Positions 1-10,462 of a stretch of 64,000 nucleotides of DNA are shown piece after piece (the first letter of the stretch is position 1; each line of letters starts with the position of its first letter). Position numbers and translations under genes: made by a program. The notes below the pieces were generated by a model, which saw only the letters and a program-made list of their open reading frames with translations, ran no database searches and was not told the DNA's origin. Origin of the DNA: Tupaia tana (taxonomy: Eukaryota; Chordata; Mammalia; Scandentia; Tupaiidae); contig JAKSZU010000016.1 in assembly GCA_026018925.1 (NCBI GenBank), positions 81,292,059 to 81,356,058 on the forward strand. Reading direction: 5' to 3'.

Positions 1-45
1 TTTGGGAGTTCAGCATCTTAACCAGTAAGCCACCTGCTGAGTCCC
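1..45 (-). mobile_element. tRNA-derived SINE head, cut by window edge
   Basis: Reverse complement of the SINE 5' head (the stretch ending CCACCTGCTGA). The rest of the copy lies outside the window. Divergent, type B-like. Confidence 0.6.
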
Positions 46-839
46 CTTCCCCAGTTTCTAACACAGGATCCTAACAGGCAGGGATGACACGTGAAGGCAA
101 TAATGCAATGCACTCTGGGTTTAGGGACAAACAAGAGCAGAAGTCTGAGATGTGAGCTATTGCCTTTGTCATAATTCAGCCCTGAGAAAGTTAGAATTGT
201 GCTAAAGAGCTTCACTTCAAACAGAATGCCAGGGGGGAAGACATGGATGGATTACAGAGCTCAGATGCCTTATCCTAAAGAAATTCACATCTGGTCCCAT
301 ATTGGTATTACTGGCACTGTCCACCAGGAACTGTTTACTCGCCGTTCTCCATCTCATTTCTGAAAGGCTTGGAATTTAAACCTGGCAGCAACGCTTGGTC
401 TGACGAGATCCCGGGGTCACCTGAACTTTGGGTGGGCTCTCATCCTCCGCCTCTCTTCCCCTCTGCAGCTACCCCAGGTCTGTGCTCCTGCTTAGTCGCC
501 AGCCAAGGAAATCTCTCCCTCGGGGCTCCCAAAGTGTCCTTCCCTGGACTTGCGTACCCTGCGCTGAGGGTTCCACTCACTGCCACCCACTCACCGTATC
601 CAGTGTGAGCACTCATTGTAGAGGCTGGTTCTAATTTGGGGGGAATCTCAATTCCCCACCATAAACTTCCACAAGTCTGGTCTTAAGGACCACGGCCTTT
701 GTTAAAGCCATCTTTGCCAAAAGCCACACGCTCTGAGCTAGGACTCTAATGTTACTAGCACAGTGATGAACCCTACGACCAAGGGCAAGGGGCAAGCGGA
801 CCAGCAGAGGAGCTGGAATCTCACTGACGTGTGAGATCA
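46..839. other. unique DNA, no feature recognised
   Basis: No repeat family or splice-flanked open frame was recognised. The short open frames here have no recognisable protein similarity. Confidence 0.5.
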
Positions 840-1185
840 AAAGCAGTCGAACTCGTACGAACAGAGTAAAACTGTAGTTACCAGAGGCTATGGGGGCTGA
901 GGGGGTGGGAGATGTTGGCCAAAGGACAAAATTCAGCTGGATGAGAAGGGCAAGTCCAAGAGTTCATTGCGCGTCACAGTGGCCGCAGATAATGACAATA
1001 TATTGCGTACTTGGGCACTGTCATGAGAGGTATTTAGAGCCACGATGGAATGCTAAGTATGGGAGATGATAACATACATTCATTGGCTAGATTCAGCCAT
1101 TTCACAACACGTACATATATCAAAATACCCTGTTCCCATCACAAATGCCATTTTATTTGTCAATTAAAAAGAAAAAGGTTTGAAG
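840..1185 (+). mobile_element. L1 3' UTR fragment
   Basis: The block from GTAGTTACCAGAGGCT through ACATATATCAAAATACC matches the conserved 3' UTR layout of old mammalian L1 (L1MA/L1MB type). It ends in an A-rich stretch near 1165-1180. No ORF2 sequence is attached, so this is a strongly 5'-truncated copy. Confidence 0.75.
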
Positions 1186-1404
1186 TAGATTTCTAAAGAA
1201 ATTGTACCCTTAAAATTGGCTAGTACATGATACATTTCTCTTTAATAATAATAGATGTATATTGTTCCATCATTTTAAAAAAGAGGAAGTGGAAAGTGGA
1301 GTTAGAAATTACTCAGCGAGGTTGCAGTCAGCACCTCTCTGGTTACCAGGTGACCTTAGCTTCTGCTCCTTCCTCCAAGTGTCCTTCATTTTCTTTCTGC
1401 AAAT

Positions 1405-1650
1405 CCGTCACCCCTTTATCTCCTTGGTAAGAAACTGCCAACTCACAGCTTCCAAGTTCCCATGGAGAAGCAATCACAGAGTACGAGCGTCACTACTTCC
1501 CCATTATAACATCCCAGACAAAATCTGATGGGTCCAGCTTGGGTCATGTGCCCATCTCTGGTCCAATCAGCTATGACCGAGAGTCTGCCATCATGGAATA
1601 AAAAGATGGCCACCCATGCAGACCACACAAACACCTGTTCCCATTAAAGA
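1405..1650. mobile_element. old interspersed repeat, family unassigned
   Basis: The segment around GGTCCAGCTTGGGTCATGTG followed by CCAATCAGC resembles a widespread old mammalian LTR or DNA-transposon repeat. I could not name the family. Ends are approximate. Confidence 0.4.
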
Positions 1651-3395
1651 CAAGCTGTGGCCTGAGTCACTGCCTCAGAAACGATCAGTAGCAACCACAG
1701 CAGCCAGCAGCAGCCCAGCCCAGAAGCCTGCCTTGGGTCACCTTTATCCTTAGAAGGTGGCCATAAGTTATTTATACTCCGTAAACCTAGCCTTCCTGGC
1801 CTTCTCAGACTTTCTGTCTCATTTAGCGTCCACTTCGGGTTCCCGGCTGTTTGGTCTGGCACAGAGCACAGAATCCTCAGGAGCCACTCTCCCAGATTCA
1901 TGTTACAGCCCACTCCGCTGCCTACATAGCCTACGGCAAGATGACCATGGCTTCCCAACTAGACGTTCAGTGACAGCGCCCACCGCCCCAGAAACATCCA
2001 TTTACATAGTTCATTGAGGGGCTATTTCTAATTTATTCACTTATACAAAAATATATTTAAATGACCTGCAAATTACCTTATATACTAAGTAACTTACTTG
2101 CATGAATAGATATTACGAAGTCAGAGCAGCTAGCTAGATCTGGCACCTGGGCTCACCAATGTCCGGTGACCCACCAGGAGAGAGTGGTCTTGTGAAAACT
2201 CACCATTACACTTTTATGAAATCAAAATTTCCTTACACACATCCCACCAGGCCATCACCTCCATATGGTAAAAAGGAGGGTTTCTCACAGGCCCAGTTCA
2301 CAGCTGCATATGGCCAAAGCCCCGTTGAGGGGAAGGTCATCTGTCACCTGAGCCATCTGATTTGTCTACACCCCAGACCACCCAAGGCAGCTGCCCCGAC
2401 AGCCAGCCAGATCTCAGACTCTACAGAGCAGCCCCTGCTCCTACCCCTTGGAGAGTAAACACCAAGAGCCCAGCTGCCTCTCCCCAGCTGGGCTAGGAAA
2501 GCAATTAATTTGGCACCTCTTAAATCCCTGAGCTCTGGGAAGGAAGGTACTTAGGGCTGTCACCACAGTCAGGGAGGGAAGAGGCAGCTGTGCTTCTGCA
2601 GTGAGGGAGGAAGCTGGATCCATTAGCGCTCGCAGCTGAGAGCAGAAGGTCTTTTTAAAAGCCACCAGTACCATTTCAAGTCCACCTGAGGGTCATGAGG
2701 GACGGTGAGCTGGCCCAGAAACACCAGCCTGAAGGAGGAAGGCCAGACCATCCACCCCCGACCCCTACTGGAAACAACGCCCCCTGCAGGAGGGTTCTCC
2801 ATCACTACCCTTCTCCAAGGACACCAGGCACCCTCCTCCAAGAGGAAGCTGAGAGGTGCCCGGCAAGGGCCAGGAGGGAGTTCAAGCGCACAGAGGCGAC
2901 AAGGCAAACCCTCCTGCCCCCAGCCAAGAGCCTGTGGGGCCGGGGGCCTGCAGATCTCACTGCCAACTGCTCATCCCCACCACGCCCAAGGCTGAGCCTA
3001 CAGGTCGGCACCCCGCCTGATCCCAGCACATCCTCCGAAGGAGCCTGTAAGGGAAGCCCAGTGTCAAACCTCACTTATAGGTGAGGGTGGTGGGGGATAG
3101 GGGAGGGGCGTGGCTTGCCAACTGTCACACAAATCATGAAGAATCGAGAGCCTGCCCTTCCCCACTACCGGGAAAGTAAGGGGGATGCTCAGGAAACCAG
3201 CCAGCCTTGCCAGTCCTCACACAGTTCTAGGGTCTCGGTGCTGCCCCCCTCTGGCAGAGAACAGCAGGACAGGCATTCCGCGAATTCATCCATTGCCCCG
3301 CTAAGATGAAAAGACGTTTTCTAGCCTCTTAAAGGGCAGATGAGGTCTGGCCCAAAAGAACACAGGGCTAAGGAGCCACGCTCCCCAGAGTTCGA
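1651..3395. other. unique, moderately GC-rich DNA
   Basis: No mobile element is clear apart from a weak MIR-like tract near 3095-3160. Two overlapping open frames at 2695-3084 lack family motifs, and the composition alone explains them. Confidence 0.45.
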
Positions 3396-3397
3396 TC

Positions 3398-3548
3398 CCT
3401 GCAAAGTACCTTGGGAGAACCACGTAAGCTCTCTGAGCTTCCTGTTCTCCCTTGTAGAACAGCGCCAGTAATAACCTCTACCTCCTAGGCAGGTCAGGAC
3501 GATGGAGTGAAATGAGGAGTGCCAAAAGCTTGGCACAAGCCTGGCTAC
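3398..3548 (+). mobile_element. MIR SINE relic
   Basis: The order CCTTGGGAGAACCACGTAAG, CTCTCTGAGCTTCCTGTTCT, TAATAACCTCTACCTCCTAG, then AGCTTGGCACA follows the MIR core and 3' part with typical old divergence. Confidence 0.75.
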
Positions 3549-3647
3549 TGGACAGTCCATAGGTGGCATTCTCATCACCACAGCGATCAGCACCCCAAAG
3601 TTCCAACAGTCTGACGACATCCTCTGCAGGATCCAGTTACTCGGCAT

Positions 3648-3746
3648 GTGTCAAGCACTTAGTGAATACCCACTAAGTGCCAGTCGGTGATGCCAATACA
3701 GCACACAACCCCCGCCCAGCTCACGATGTGGTGGGAGAGACAGGAA
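3648..3746 (-). mobile_element. L2 3'-end relic
   Basis: The stretch with CACTAAGTGCCAGTCGGTGATGCC and GTGGTGGGAGAGACAGGAACAG is the reverse complement of the L2 3' end. It ends where the next SINE inserted. Confidence 0.55.
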
Positions 3747-3756
3747 CAGTAGCAAC

Positions 3757-3999
3757 ATGGGGGCTGCCGGGTGGCATGGTAGTTAATGGCACTGGACTCC
3801 CACGTGGCCGACAGCCATTCGAGTCCCAGACCTGGCAGCTTGCTTCCTCACTTTCCCTTTCTTTCTCTCTCTCTCTCTCTTCTCTCCCCCACTCTTGCTC
3901 TCACTCTCACTCTCTAGCTCTGTCCTTCTCTGGTCAAATTAAAATAAATAAAGTTCAATAAAGTAATTCTTTAAAAATGAAAAAAAAAAAAAAAAAAAC
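3757..3999 (+). mobile_element. SINE type B
   Basis: Head GGCTGCCGGGTGGCATGG, B-box region ATTCGAGTCCC, a CT-rich middle (3856-3915), AAATTAAAATAAATA tail and a 19-nt A run. TSD of 10 bp (CAG[T/C]AGCAAC) at 3747-3756 and 4000-4009. Confidence 0.85.
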
Positions 4000-4009
4000 C
4001 AGCAGCAAC

Positions 4010-4469
4010 AAAGCCTTCTTGTCTCGTGTCTCCTCATCTAACTGCACAAGTGAAATAGAGAACTGAAGAAGATGATGAAGTCGGCGTCCCCTGTGCCTTC
4101 AAGGATGGTGAAAACTGCAGCCCCCACCTCTCTCCCTTTCTAATATGAACCCTAAAAGACCTCAGATCTTTACCTCTGTCTCACATCACAAGCCTTAGGC
4201 TTCAACCAATCCTTGCAATAAACAATCTACCCAACAAAGGAACCAAAAAGCTAATCTCTGCGATATACTGTGAATTCCTTTGACTAGTAAAAAATAGAAA
4301 GAGCCCAACAAAGAAAATTCAAAACAGGTGAACTGGCAATTTAAAGAAAGACAACCGAAGAGGTAAGAAGTGTGTAATAACCAGCCTTAGAAGATGGTGA
4401 GGGAAGAGACACTTTCGCCTCCCCCAGCGAGCACGCAGATCGAGGAAGCTTTCCTGGTGGCACTTGGGC
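4010..4469. other. unique DNA
   Basis: AT-rich to mixed composition with no recognised repeat or gene. Confidence 0.4.
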
Positions 4470-4693
4470 GGCATTGAGCAAACTGAAGTGGTGCATGCCC
4501 TTTGATCCAGCAAAGTGGTCCTCTTGGAATCTATCCATGGGAAGATTCAAACAAGTGAACAAAGCTGCCCTTCCACTGTGACTCATTAGAACCTCATGTG
4601 TAAGAGCGAGCAGTCTCAGAGTCTGCCGACAGTACCCCGGTAAGGTAAGACACACTGCATCCGTTCACACAATGCGATACTGCGGGCTGTTAC
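4470..4693 (+). mobile_element. L1 ORF2 3'-end relic
   Basis: Contains the degenerate L1 sequence around TTGATCCAGCAAAGTGG and GGAATCTATCC, then CACAATGCGATACTGCGGGC, which correspond to the end of ORF2 in old L1M families. Its downstream end was the target site for the SINE pair that follows. Confidence 0.55.
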
Positions 4694-4705
4694 AAACTGA
4701 GTTAA

Positions 4706-4970
4706 GGGTTGGGACCAGCAGTTGGCATAATGACTATGTTGCTGGACTCCCATGTAGTCAACCACAGTTCGAGTCCTGGATCCAGTGGCTTAAACTCACC
4801 CCGGGCACATGTGCATGCGTGCCCAAGATCCTGAGAGGAGAATGGAGAAGAGATCGTGGCATGGTCATCCCCCTAGGGGGTAATTTCTTACTTTCTGTCT
4901 GTCTGTCTCTGTCTTTCTGGTGAGCGCACGTGTCCTATAGCAAAAACCTCTCCAAAAAGAAAAATAAAAG
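4706..4970 (+). mobile_element. SINE type A
   Basis: Full head and body ending AAAACCTCTCC(A)n. The TSD AAA[C/T]TGAGTTAA lies at 4694-4705 and 4971-4982. A third TSD copy follows the next SINE. Confidence 0.9.
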
Positions 4971-4983
4971 AAATTGAGTTAAT

Positions 4984-5236
4984 GGTCCAGCATGTGGTGG
5001 GGTGGTTAAGGTACTAGACTCCCACATGGCTGACCATAGTCAGAGTCCTAGATCCGGCAACTTGAACTCACACTGGGCACATGTGCATGCATGCCCCATA
5101 TCCCAAGAGGATGGAGGAGAAGGGATTACAGCATGACTATCCCCCGGGCAGTAATTTCTCACTTTCTCTCTGAAGAACATGTGCACCCTATGGAAAAACC
5201 TAAAAGTAAATAAATAAATAAAAAAAAGATAAGTTA
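4984..5236 (+). mobile_element. SINE type A, second insertion at the same site
   Basis: Starts GGTCCAGCATGTGG directly after the previous SINE's TSD and ends in (TAAA)n. It is followed by AAACTGAGTTAA at 5237-5248, so the same target sequence flanks both SINEs. Confidence 0.85.
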
Positions 5237-5273
5237 AAACTGAGTTAACTCTGAAGGGGGGAAAAAAGCCTAT

Positions 5274-5440
5274 AAGGGACTTCAAAAAGTTAGAAAAACG
5301 AAATCAAGGTGTTCTGGTTTTGTTTTTGTTTTTCTGGTGCAAAAAAAAAAAAAAAAAAAGAAAGAAAAAGAAAAAGGAAAAGAAAAATCCATGCCTAATT
5401 TTTTATAGTACAGATTTTCCATGAACTTCTTAAAGACCCA
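5274..5440. mobile_element. palindromic mariner-type MITE relic
   Basis: Ends GGGACTTCAAAAAGTT and AACTTCTTAAAGACCC are imperfect inverted repeats. The interior holds GTGCAAAAAA and TTTTCCATGAAC blocks shared with the element at 50283-50404. An A-rich run at 5341-5392 has expanded inside it. Confidence 0.55.
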
Positions 5441-5829
5441 TCATAATTTGTGAGTAGGAAAAACCAACTGCAGAATGACATGGGTAACACTAGTCCGTGT
5501 GTGTGCGTTTGTTATCACCCAGAGAAACATCTACAAAGTCCGTATACCAAATGGTTAAAACTGGTTACCTCTGAGGAGCCAAGGGCTAGAATTTAGTGCA
5601 GAAAAATAGGGGAGCTTTCATTTCTACTTCCCGTGGGACGTTTTGGTTTCTCGTTAAACATCACGCCCAGGCTCCCTACGCAGCCTCAGCCTACGGGTGG
5701 TGTCTGCCAGAGCGTGCTCTCAGAACAGGGCCAATGTTGCTGAATTGTTTTTTTTAATGTTTACAAATTAATATGCGGCACTCTTAGGTGGAAAAAAATT
5801 ACAACTCAATAAGTTTACTAAGAATCACT
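5441..5829. other. unique or unassigned old repeat DNA
   Basis: Some resemblance to old repeat 3' ends near 5550-5640 (GGTTACCTCTGAGGAG), but no family could be assigned. Confidence 0.35.
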
Positions 5830-5900
5830 GAACAATTAAACGGGGTGAATTTTATGGTATATAATTATTCCTCAGAAAAGAGATTCTGATTTCTTTACAA
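5830..5900 (+). mobile_element. L1 3'-terminal relic
   Basis: GGGGTGAATTTTATGGTATA followed by ATTCCTCAG matches the 3' terminus of L1ME-type elements. Confidence 0.5.
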
Positions 5901-5924
5901 AGAAAAGGGAATTGCATTCTTGCT

Positions 5925-6035
5925 CAATAGTCAACAATATTTTTTGAGCAACCACTGTGTGTTAGGTGCTCTTCGAGGGAATTGCCAAGAACAATGAGTA
6001 AGACCGACATGACCCTACCCCTCAAGAGGCTTACA
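5925..6035 (-). mobile_element. L2 3'-end relic
   Basis: TTGAGCAACCACTGTGTGTT, AGGTGCTCTTCGAGGGA and CCTACCCCTCAAGAGGCTTA follow the reverse complement of the L2 3' end. Confidence 0.65.
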
Positions 6036-6042
6036 GGGGAAG

Positions 6043-6140
6043 GTGTGCATTACAACGCCCCCAGGGGCGACTTCTCACCTTCCCTCTATCTATCCAGCAA
6101 ACGCATGCACCCTCTGGCAAAAACCTGGAAAATAAAAAAC
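6043..6140 (+). mobile_element. SINE, 5'-truncated
   Basis: Only the 3' body remains: CCCCCAGGGGCGACTTCTCAC, then GCAAACGCATGCACCCTC and GGCAAAAACC. Head and promoter boxes are missing. Confidence 0.7.
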
Positions 6141-6159
6141 TTCTATTAGAATATCTTCT

Positions 6160-6542
6160 TTTTTTTTTTTTTTTTCAAGCTGCTGGGCCAGGATTCAACC
6201 CGTGGTCTGCCATATGGAATCCAACTTGCTTAACCATAGGTTCAGGGGCTGACCCTGTCTTCCTTTTTTTTTTTTTTTTTTTTTTGGAGAGGTTTTTTGC
6301 TATAGGGCGCATGCGCTCACCAGACAGACAGAGAGACACAGAAAGACAGAAAGCGAGAAATCACCCCCCAGGGGGGATGGTCACGCTGCAATCCCTTCTC
6401 CTCCATTCTCCTCTCGGGATCTTGGGCACGCACGCACACGCGCCGGTATGAGTTTTTTTAAGCCACCGGGTCCGGGACGCGAACCGCAGTCAACTATGTG
6501 GGAGTCCAGCGACATAGCCATTACGCTAACTGCTGGTTCCCT
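6160..6542 (-). mobile_element. composite (dimeric) SINE
   Basis: Read on the minus strand, a full young type A unit (6542 to about 6264) is followed through an A run by a second, short unit that has only the tRNA-like head (about 6258 to 6178) and its own A tail. A single TSD, AGAATATCTTCT, flanks the whole block at 6148-6159 and 6543-6554. Either a dimer moved as one, or a second SINE landed in the first one's A tail. Confidence 0.8.
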
Positions 6543-6554
6543 AGAATATCTTCT

Positions 6555-6717
6555 ATCTGCAGTCTCGGATATATGCTGTGTAGTCGGAGACCGTGTACCT
6601 TTCGAAGCGCCTGGTATAAGCAGATCACAGAACCTGGCCCTCCAGGACCTAAGAGGCAGAGGTAACAGCAACATCTGACTCCCGTGAGGCACTTCTCGGG
6701 CCAGCTCCTCGGCACAT
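6555..6717. other. unique DNA
   Basis: Short single-copy interval with no recognised element. Confidence 0.4.
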
Positions 6718-6925
6718 GGCAACACACTGCTCAACGGAGCTGAATCCTACATGGGGACCATGGCCTGAATCCCCAGCAGGTCAAATGGAAACATGCCAGG
6801 CACATGCGTGTGAGTGCGCAGGAGCGGACGGGCTGGAAGCGTGGAGGAGGAGGGTGGTGGCACAGCCAGACTCCGTGGAGGGGGCTCCTCTCTCTCCCTC
6901 TCTCACTCAGTCTCACATGAAGAAA
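6718..6925 (+). mobile_element. SINE type C
   Basis: Head with CACTGCTCAACGGAGCTGAATCC, body GGCACATGCGTGTGAGTG and CCAGACTCCGTGGAGG, then a CT-rich end. More diverged than the type A copies. Confidence 0.65.
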
Positions 6926-8494
6926 AGGGGCAAAGCACCTCTCAGTTTCCAGCCTTCCCCTCCAACCCCGACCCAGCTCTGCATGAATCAATGCGTCGCC
7001 TTGTGCCACCACTGCTTGTGAGCCGAGGAGACAAACACGCCGAAGGTCACGCAGCTGAGCCAGGAATAAAATCATGTCCCGTAGATGTCACCAGGCACCT
7101 TGTGGTGACATGCCGAGTGTGTGTCTCGGGCAGCAAGTCTGGGAAAGGTCACATGAACAGGAAGCCCCGGCAAGTTCAGAGGGGAAGGACGGGGCAGGGT
7201 GGGTGATGTCTGTCCCAGAGGCAGCTAAAAGAGACATCCGTCCTAAACCACAGCACGTGAAGGACCTCCATGCTAGACTTTTGATATCTCCTCCCAACAG
7301 ATTCTAACGGAGCCGCAAAGACCCACGGGCAGTACTGAAAGCGAGATGTTTCATCGTCGCGTTGCTAGACCGCGTTGTCTGCGCCATGCCATTGCCTGAC
7401 TCGTTCTCCTGGACCCTCTTGTCCCCCCGCACAGAGACCTGCGTTGCACTGCGCGTGTCCATCGCGTGTACATGTGCGTGCTGAGACTTTAATTTGTCGA
7501 GCATGCGCCTTTGAATTGTGCCACAGCTTTTTCCATCTACTTTGGAGTTATTTCTTCCCTTCCTGGACCTCCCCCTTCTCCTTCTCACCCTCTGCCTCTT
7601 CCTGTGGCCTGGAGGGCCCTGGAGAAGGGGAGCTACCTACACCCTGGGCTTTGTCTCAGGAGTGAACTGGGCCCCTGCACTCCTGGGCACTCACAGGGCT
7701 CCAGTGAGTGGAGCCTCCCCATGGTTTGACACGGGGCTCTGTCAAACCAAGAGGAGGCAGAAAAGGTCGCCTGAGTGAAGGGCAGTTGTCTCACATGGAT
7801 AGACTCAGGGGTCGGGGCACACTGCCTGGGAAGGCCAGGCAGGAAGGATTTAGACTGTGGGACTTCCTGGTCTCTGGGTCAGCTACTCCACTCTGCTACC
7901 ACCACGAGGCCAGGCCTTATAGGACACGCAAGCGACAGCATGGCTTGTTCCCGCTACTGTGTTCACAAAACACGGCCTCGAAACAGGTCTGGCTCACAGA
8001 CCATGGTGTGCCCTCCCCTGTGTTTAACGATTGATTCTACTTTTCTACTATGGTTTTTGATTAAAGAGCATTTGCTCCTACTGGTGACTGGGAAACGAGA
8101 AGTGATGGGGCTGGTTGGTTTACACTCACATGGAGATCAGACCATCTCTAAAGACTGTGGTCATGGAGAGACAGTGCACGTAAGTGAGACCAGAATGACC
8201 TCAGTGAGAACGTCACGGCACCTCACGTTAGTCCAATTAAATAACCACAGTGTGACGGCCCCCCTCCTGCGGGTATTCTCAATTACTGAATTTCAGCACA
8301 TCTAAAGACTCCATCAGATTTTAAATGCTGTATTATTTTAGGAACCACTAAAAAAGATAAAGTACTGACGATTAACTATGACATGTCACCCTGATTTGAG
8401 AGAGAAAGAGATGAAAATGCAAAGGAAAAAATATATCTTAGAATTCATGAACTAAGGCATATTCTCTTTTGACTAACACAAATTTTATGACCTA
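6926..8494. other. unique DNA, mixed GC
   Basis: A weak MIR-like tract (GAAGGTCACGCAGCTGAGCC, near 7030-7085) is the only repeat suspected. Many open frames overlap here on both strands without any domain signature, so no gene is called. Confidence 0.4.
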
Positions 8495-8935
8495 GGATTG
8501 CTACTCCTTCAACAGCTTTCCTGAAATATAATTCACACACCGCACAATTCACCTACTGAAGGTGTAAGTAAAATGAGCTTCATTGTGGTCTCAGAGTTGC
8601 ACAACCGTCACCACAGTCAATGGTAGGACATGGTCCTCACCCCAGACAGACACCCCACACCCGTCAGCCATCCTCCTCCATTCCCCCAGGCCCTCCAAAC
8701 CTACTAGTCGCCCTTCTGCCCGTTAACTGAAGAATGAGTAAACAAAAGAGGTACGTTGACACAGCAGCGTAATATTCAGCCACAGAAGGAAACGAAATGC
8801 TAATGAACGTTCCGACACGGATGAACCTAGAAAGCAGGACATGGAGTGAAAGAAGCAGACACGGAAGGTCACACACCATATGGCTCCATTTATTCAAAAT
8901 GTCCAGGACACATGTCTTTTACGGACCCAACCCCA
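8495..8935 (-). mobile_element. L1 insertion with inverted 5' part
   Basis: 8495 to about 8722 is the reverse complement of an old L1 3' UTR (CTGAAATATAATTCACACAC, GAGTTGCACAACCGTCACC). From about 8725 the sequence switches to forward L1, covering the end of ORF2 and the start of the 3' UTR (GTAATATTCAGCC, ATGAACCTAGAAAGCA). This head-to-head layout is typical of twin priming. Confidence 0.65.
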
Positions 8936-9128
8936 ACTAGTTTCTGCAGTGAACAACAGCTACTGAGTCACAATAGCATACACAGCAGTTATTGGTGTTC
9001 AACGTGAGAATCAGACTATAGACAGAGAAGACAGATGCTATCATAAATGTGGACAATGTGAAAATGGTGAGAAGTCAGGGTGGGAGGGGCTACAGGAGGG
9101 AAGGAGAAGAGAGCTAGAAAGGCATGGA
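8936..9128. other. unassigned DNA beside L1
   Basis: May be the continuation of the inverted L1 segment (GGTGAGAAGTCAGGGTGGGA), but too diverged to call. Confidence 0.35.
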
Positions 9129-9143
9129 GAGACATTCATCTCT

Positions 9144-9405
9144 CCTTTTCTTAAAGGTTTTTGCCATAGGGCATGGACACTCGCTAGAGAGACGAAGAGA
9201 GACAGTGAGAGGGAAAATGAGACTCGCCCCCCAGGACTGTGCCATGCCACAGTCCCGTCTTCTCCTCCATTCTCTTCCTGGGGTTTTGGGCACATGGGCC
9301 AGCATGCCCGCCTGGCATGAGTTTCAGCCACTGGGTCTGGGACTTGAACCACAATCGACCAAACGGGAGTCCAGAACCTTAACCACCACACCATCGGCTG
9401 GCCCT
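9144..9405 (-). mobile_element. SINE type A
   Basis: Complete copy ending in the reversed head CATCGGCTGGCCCT. The 15-bp TSD GAGACATTCATCTCT is exact at 9129-9143 and 9406-9420. Confidence 0.9.
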
Positions 9406-9484
9406 GAGACATTCATCTCTTTATCTCATGTAGTACAAGAGTCAAGAAATACTGCCCAGAGCTGATTAATCCAGAAGCAGAGTG

Positions 9485-9748
9485 TGGTCCAGCTGGCAGC
9501 GTGGTTAAGGCAGCTGGATCCCACATGGACAACTGTACAGTTCAAGTCCCAGACCTGGCAACTTAAAAAATACACTAGGCGTATTTTCTGCATCTGTGCC
9601 CAAAATCCCAAGAGGAAAATGGAGAAGAGATTGCAGCATGGTCATCACCCCTGCTGGGTGCTGTCTCGCTGGCCCCCTCTCTAATTCTCTCCATTGAGTG
9701 CAACATCCTATAGCAAACGTTAAATAAAAATAATTTTAAAAGAGGAAG
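9485..9748 (+). mobile_element. SINE type A, older
   Basis: Head GTCCAGCTGGCAGCGTGG, A-rich tail (TTAAATAAAAATAATTTTAA). TSD AGCAGAGTG at 9476-9484 and 9749-9757. Confidence 0.8.
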
Positions 9749-9823
9749 AGCAGAGTGTTATGTCTCAATCTCAAGCTATAAAATTAATCACTGGAAGAAA
9801 TAAAGATAAAAATGGGCATAGGA

Positions 9824-10045
9824 AGGCCAGCTTCACAGCGCGGTGGTAACGCACTGCTCAAGAAAAGCTGAAGCCCCCGTGGCTGTCCAAATTCCTGACC
9901 TGGTCACCTGAGAGACGCCGACACACACGAATGCCCAGGAGCCAACGGGCGGAGGGAAGGGCTGCAGTGTGAGTGGACTCTAGAGGGGGCCCCTGCACAT
10001 GCACACGCACATGCACATGCACACGCACACGCACACGCACGCAGA
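9824..10045 (+). mobile_element. SINE type C with CA/CG-rich tail
   Basis: Head AGCGCGGTGGTAACGCACTG followed by CTCAAGAAAAGCTG marks type C. The 3' end merges into a CACGCA/CATGCA microsatellite (9995-10042). Confidence 0.65.
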
Positions 10046-10283
10046 GTAAGGATGCTTTCCTTGGGACAGGGGAGCCGCGTCGGAGGACAGCGCGTGCGCT
10101 TGCGTGCAGCCTTCCCTTAGATGCTGCTTCCTCTCGTTCATGGCTCAAAGTCTCACCTAATTCTCAGTCACGGCATAAGGTGCAGGGGCTCAAGAAAACT
10201 TTCTCAAGAGATAAAGAAACAGAAGTGCTTTTATCTTTGTGGATTCAGACCCACAGACCGAGCGAGAACAGGGGTGTCAGGGC

Positions 10284-10335
10284 CCACACCATCAGCTGGC
10301 CCTGAGACATTCATCTCTTTATCTCGTGTAGTACA
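10284..10335. repeat. 52-bp duplicate of 9386-9437
   Basis: Matches 9386-9437 at about 50 of 52 positions. The duplicated piece runs across the end of the 9144-9405 SINE, its TSD and flanking unique DNA, so it is a copied genomic segment and not an independent SINE insertion. Confidence 0.85.
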
Positions 10336-10345
10336 CAGCACGAGG

Positions 10346-10462
10346 CTGTGGAGGCCTGGGTTCAGCTCCCAGACAACCTACCCCCGCGCGGTGGTGCACG
10401 CCTGTGATCCCAGCCACTGGGAGGTGGGTCGAGGGCCATGTGAGGAGACCTTGTCAAAAAGA
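10346..10462 (+). mobile_element. 7SL/Alu-like SINE relic
   Basis: GCGCGGTGGTGCACGCCTGT followed by GATCCCAGCC is close to the 7SL-derived Alu/FLAM start. It is followed at distance by GGAGACCTTGTC as in the 7SL right part. It is preceded by GGTTCAGCTCCCAG. Confidence 0.6.
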
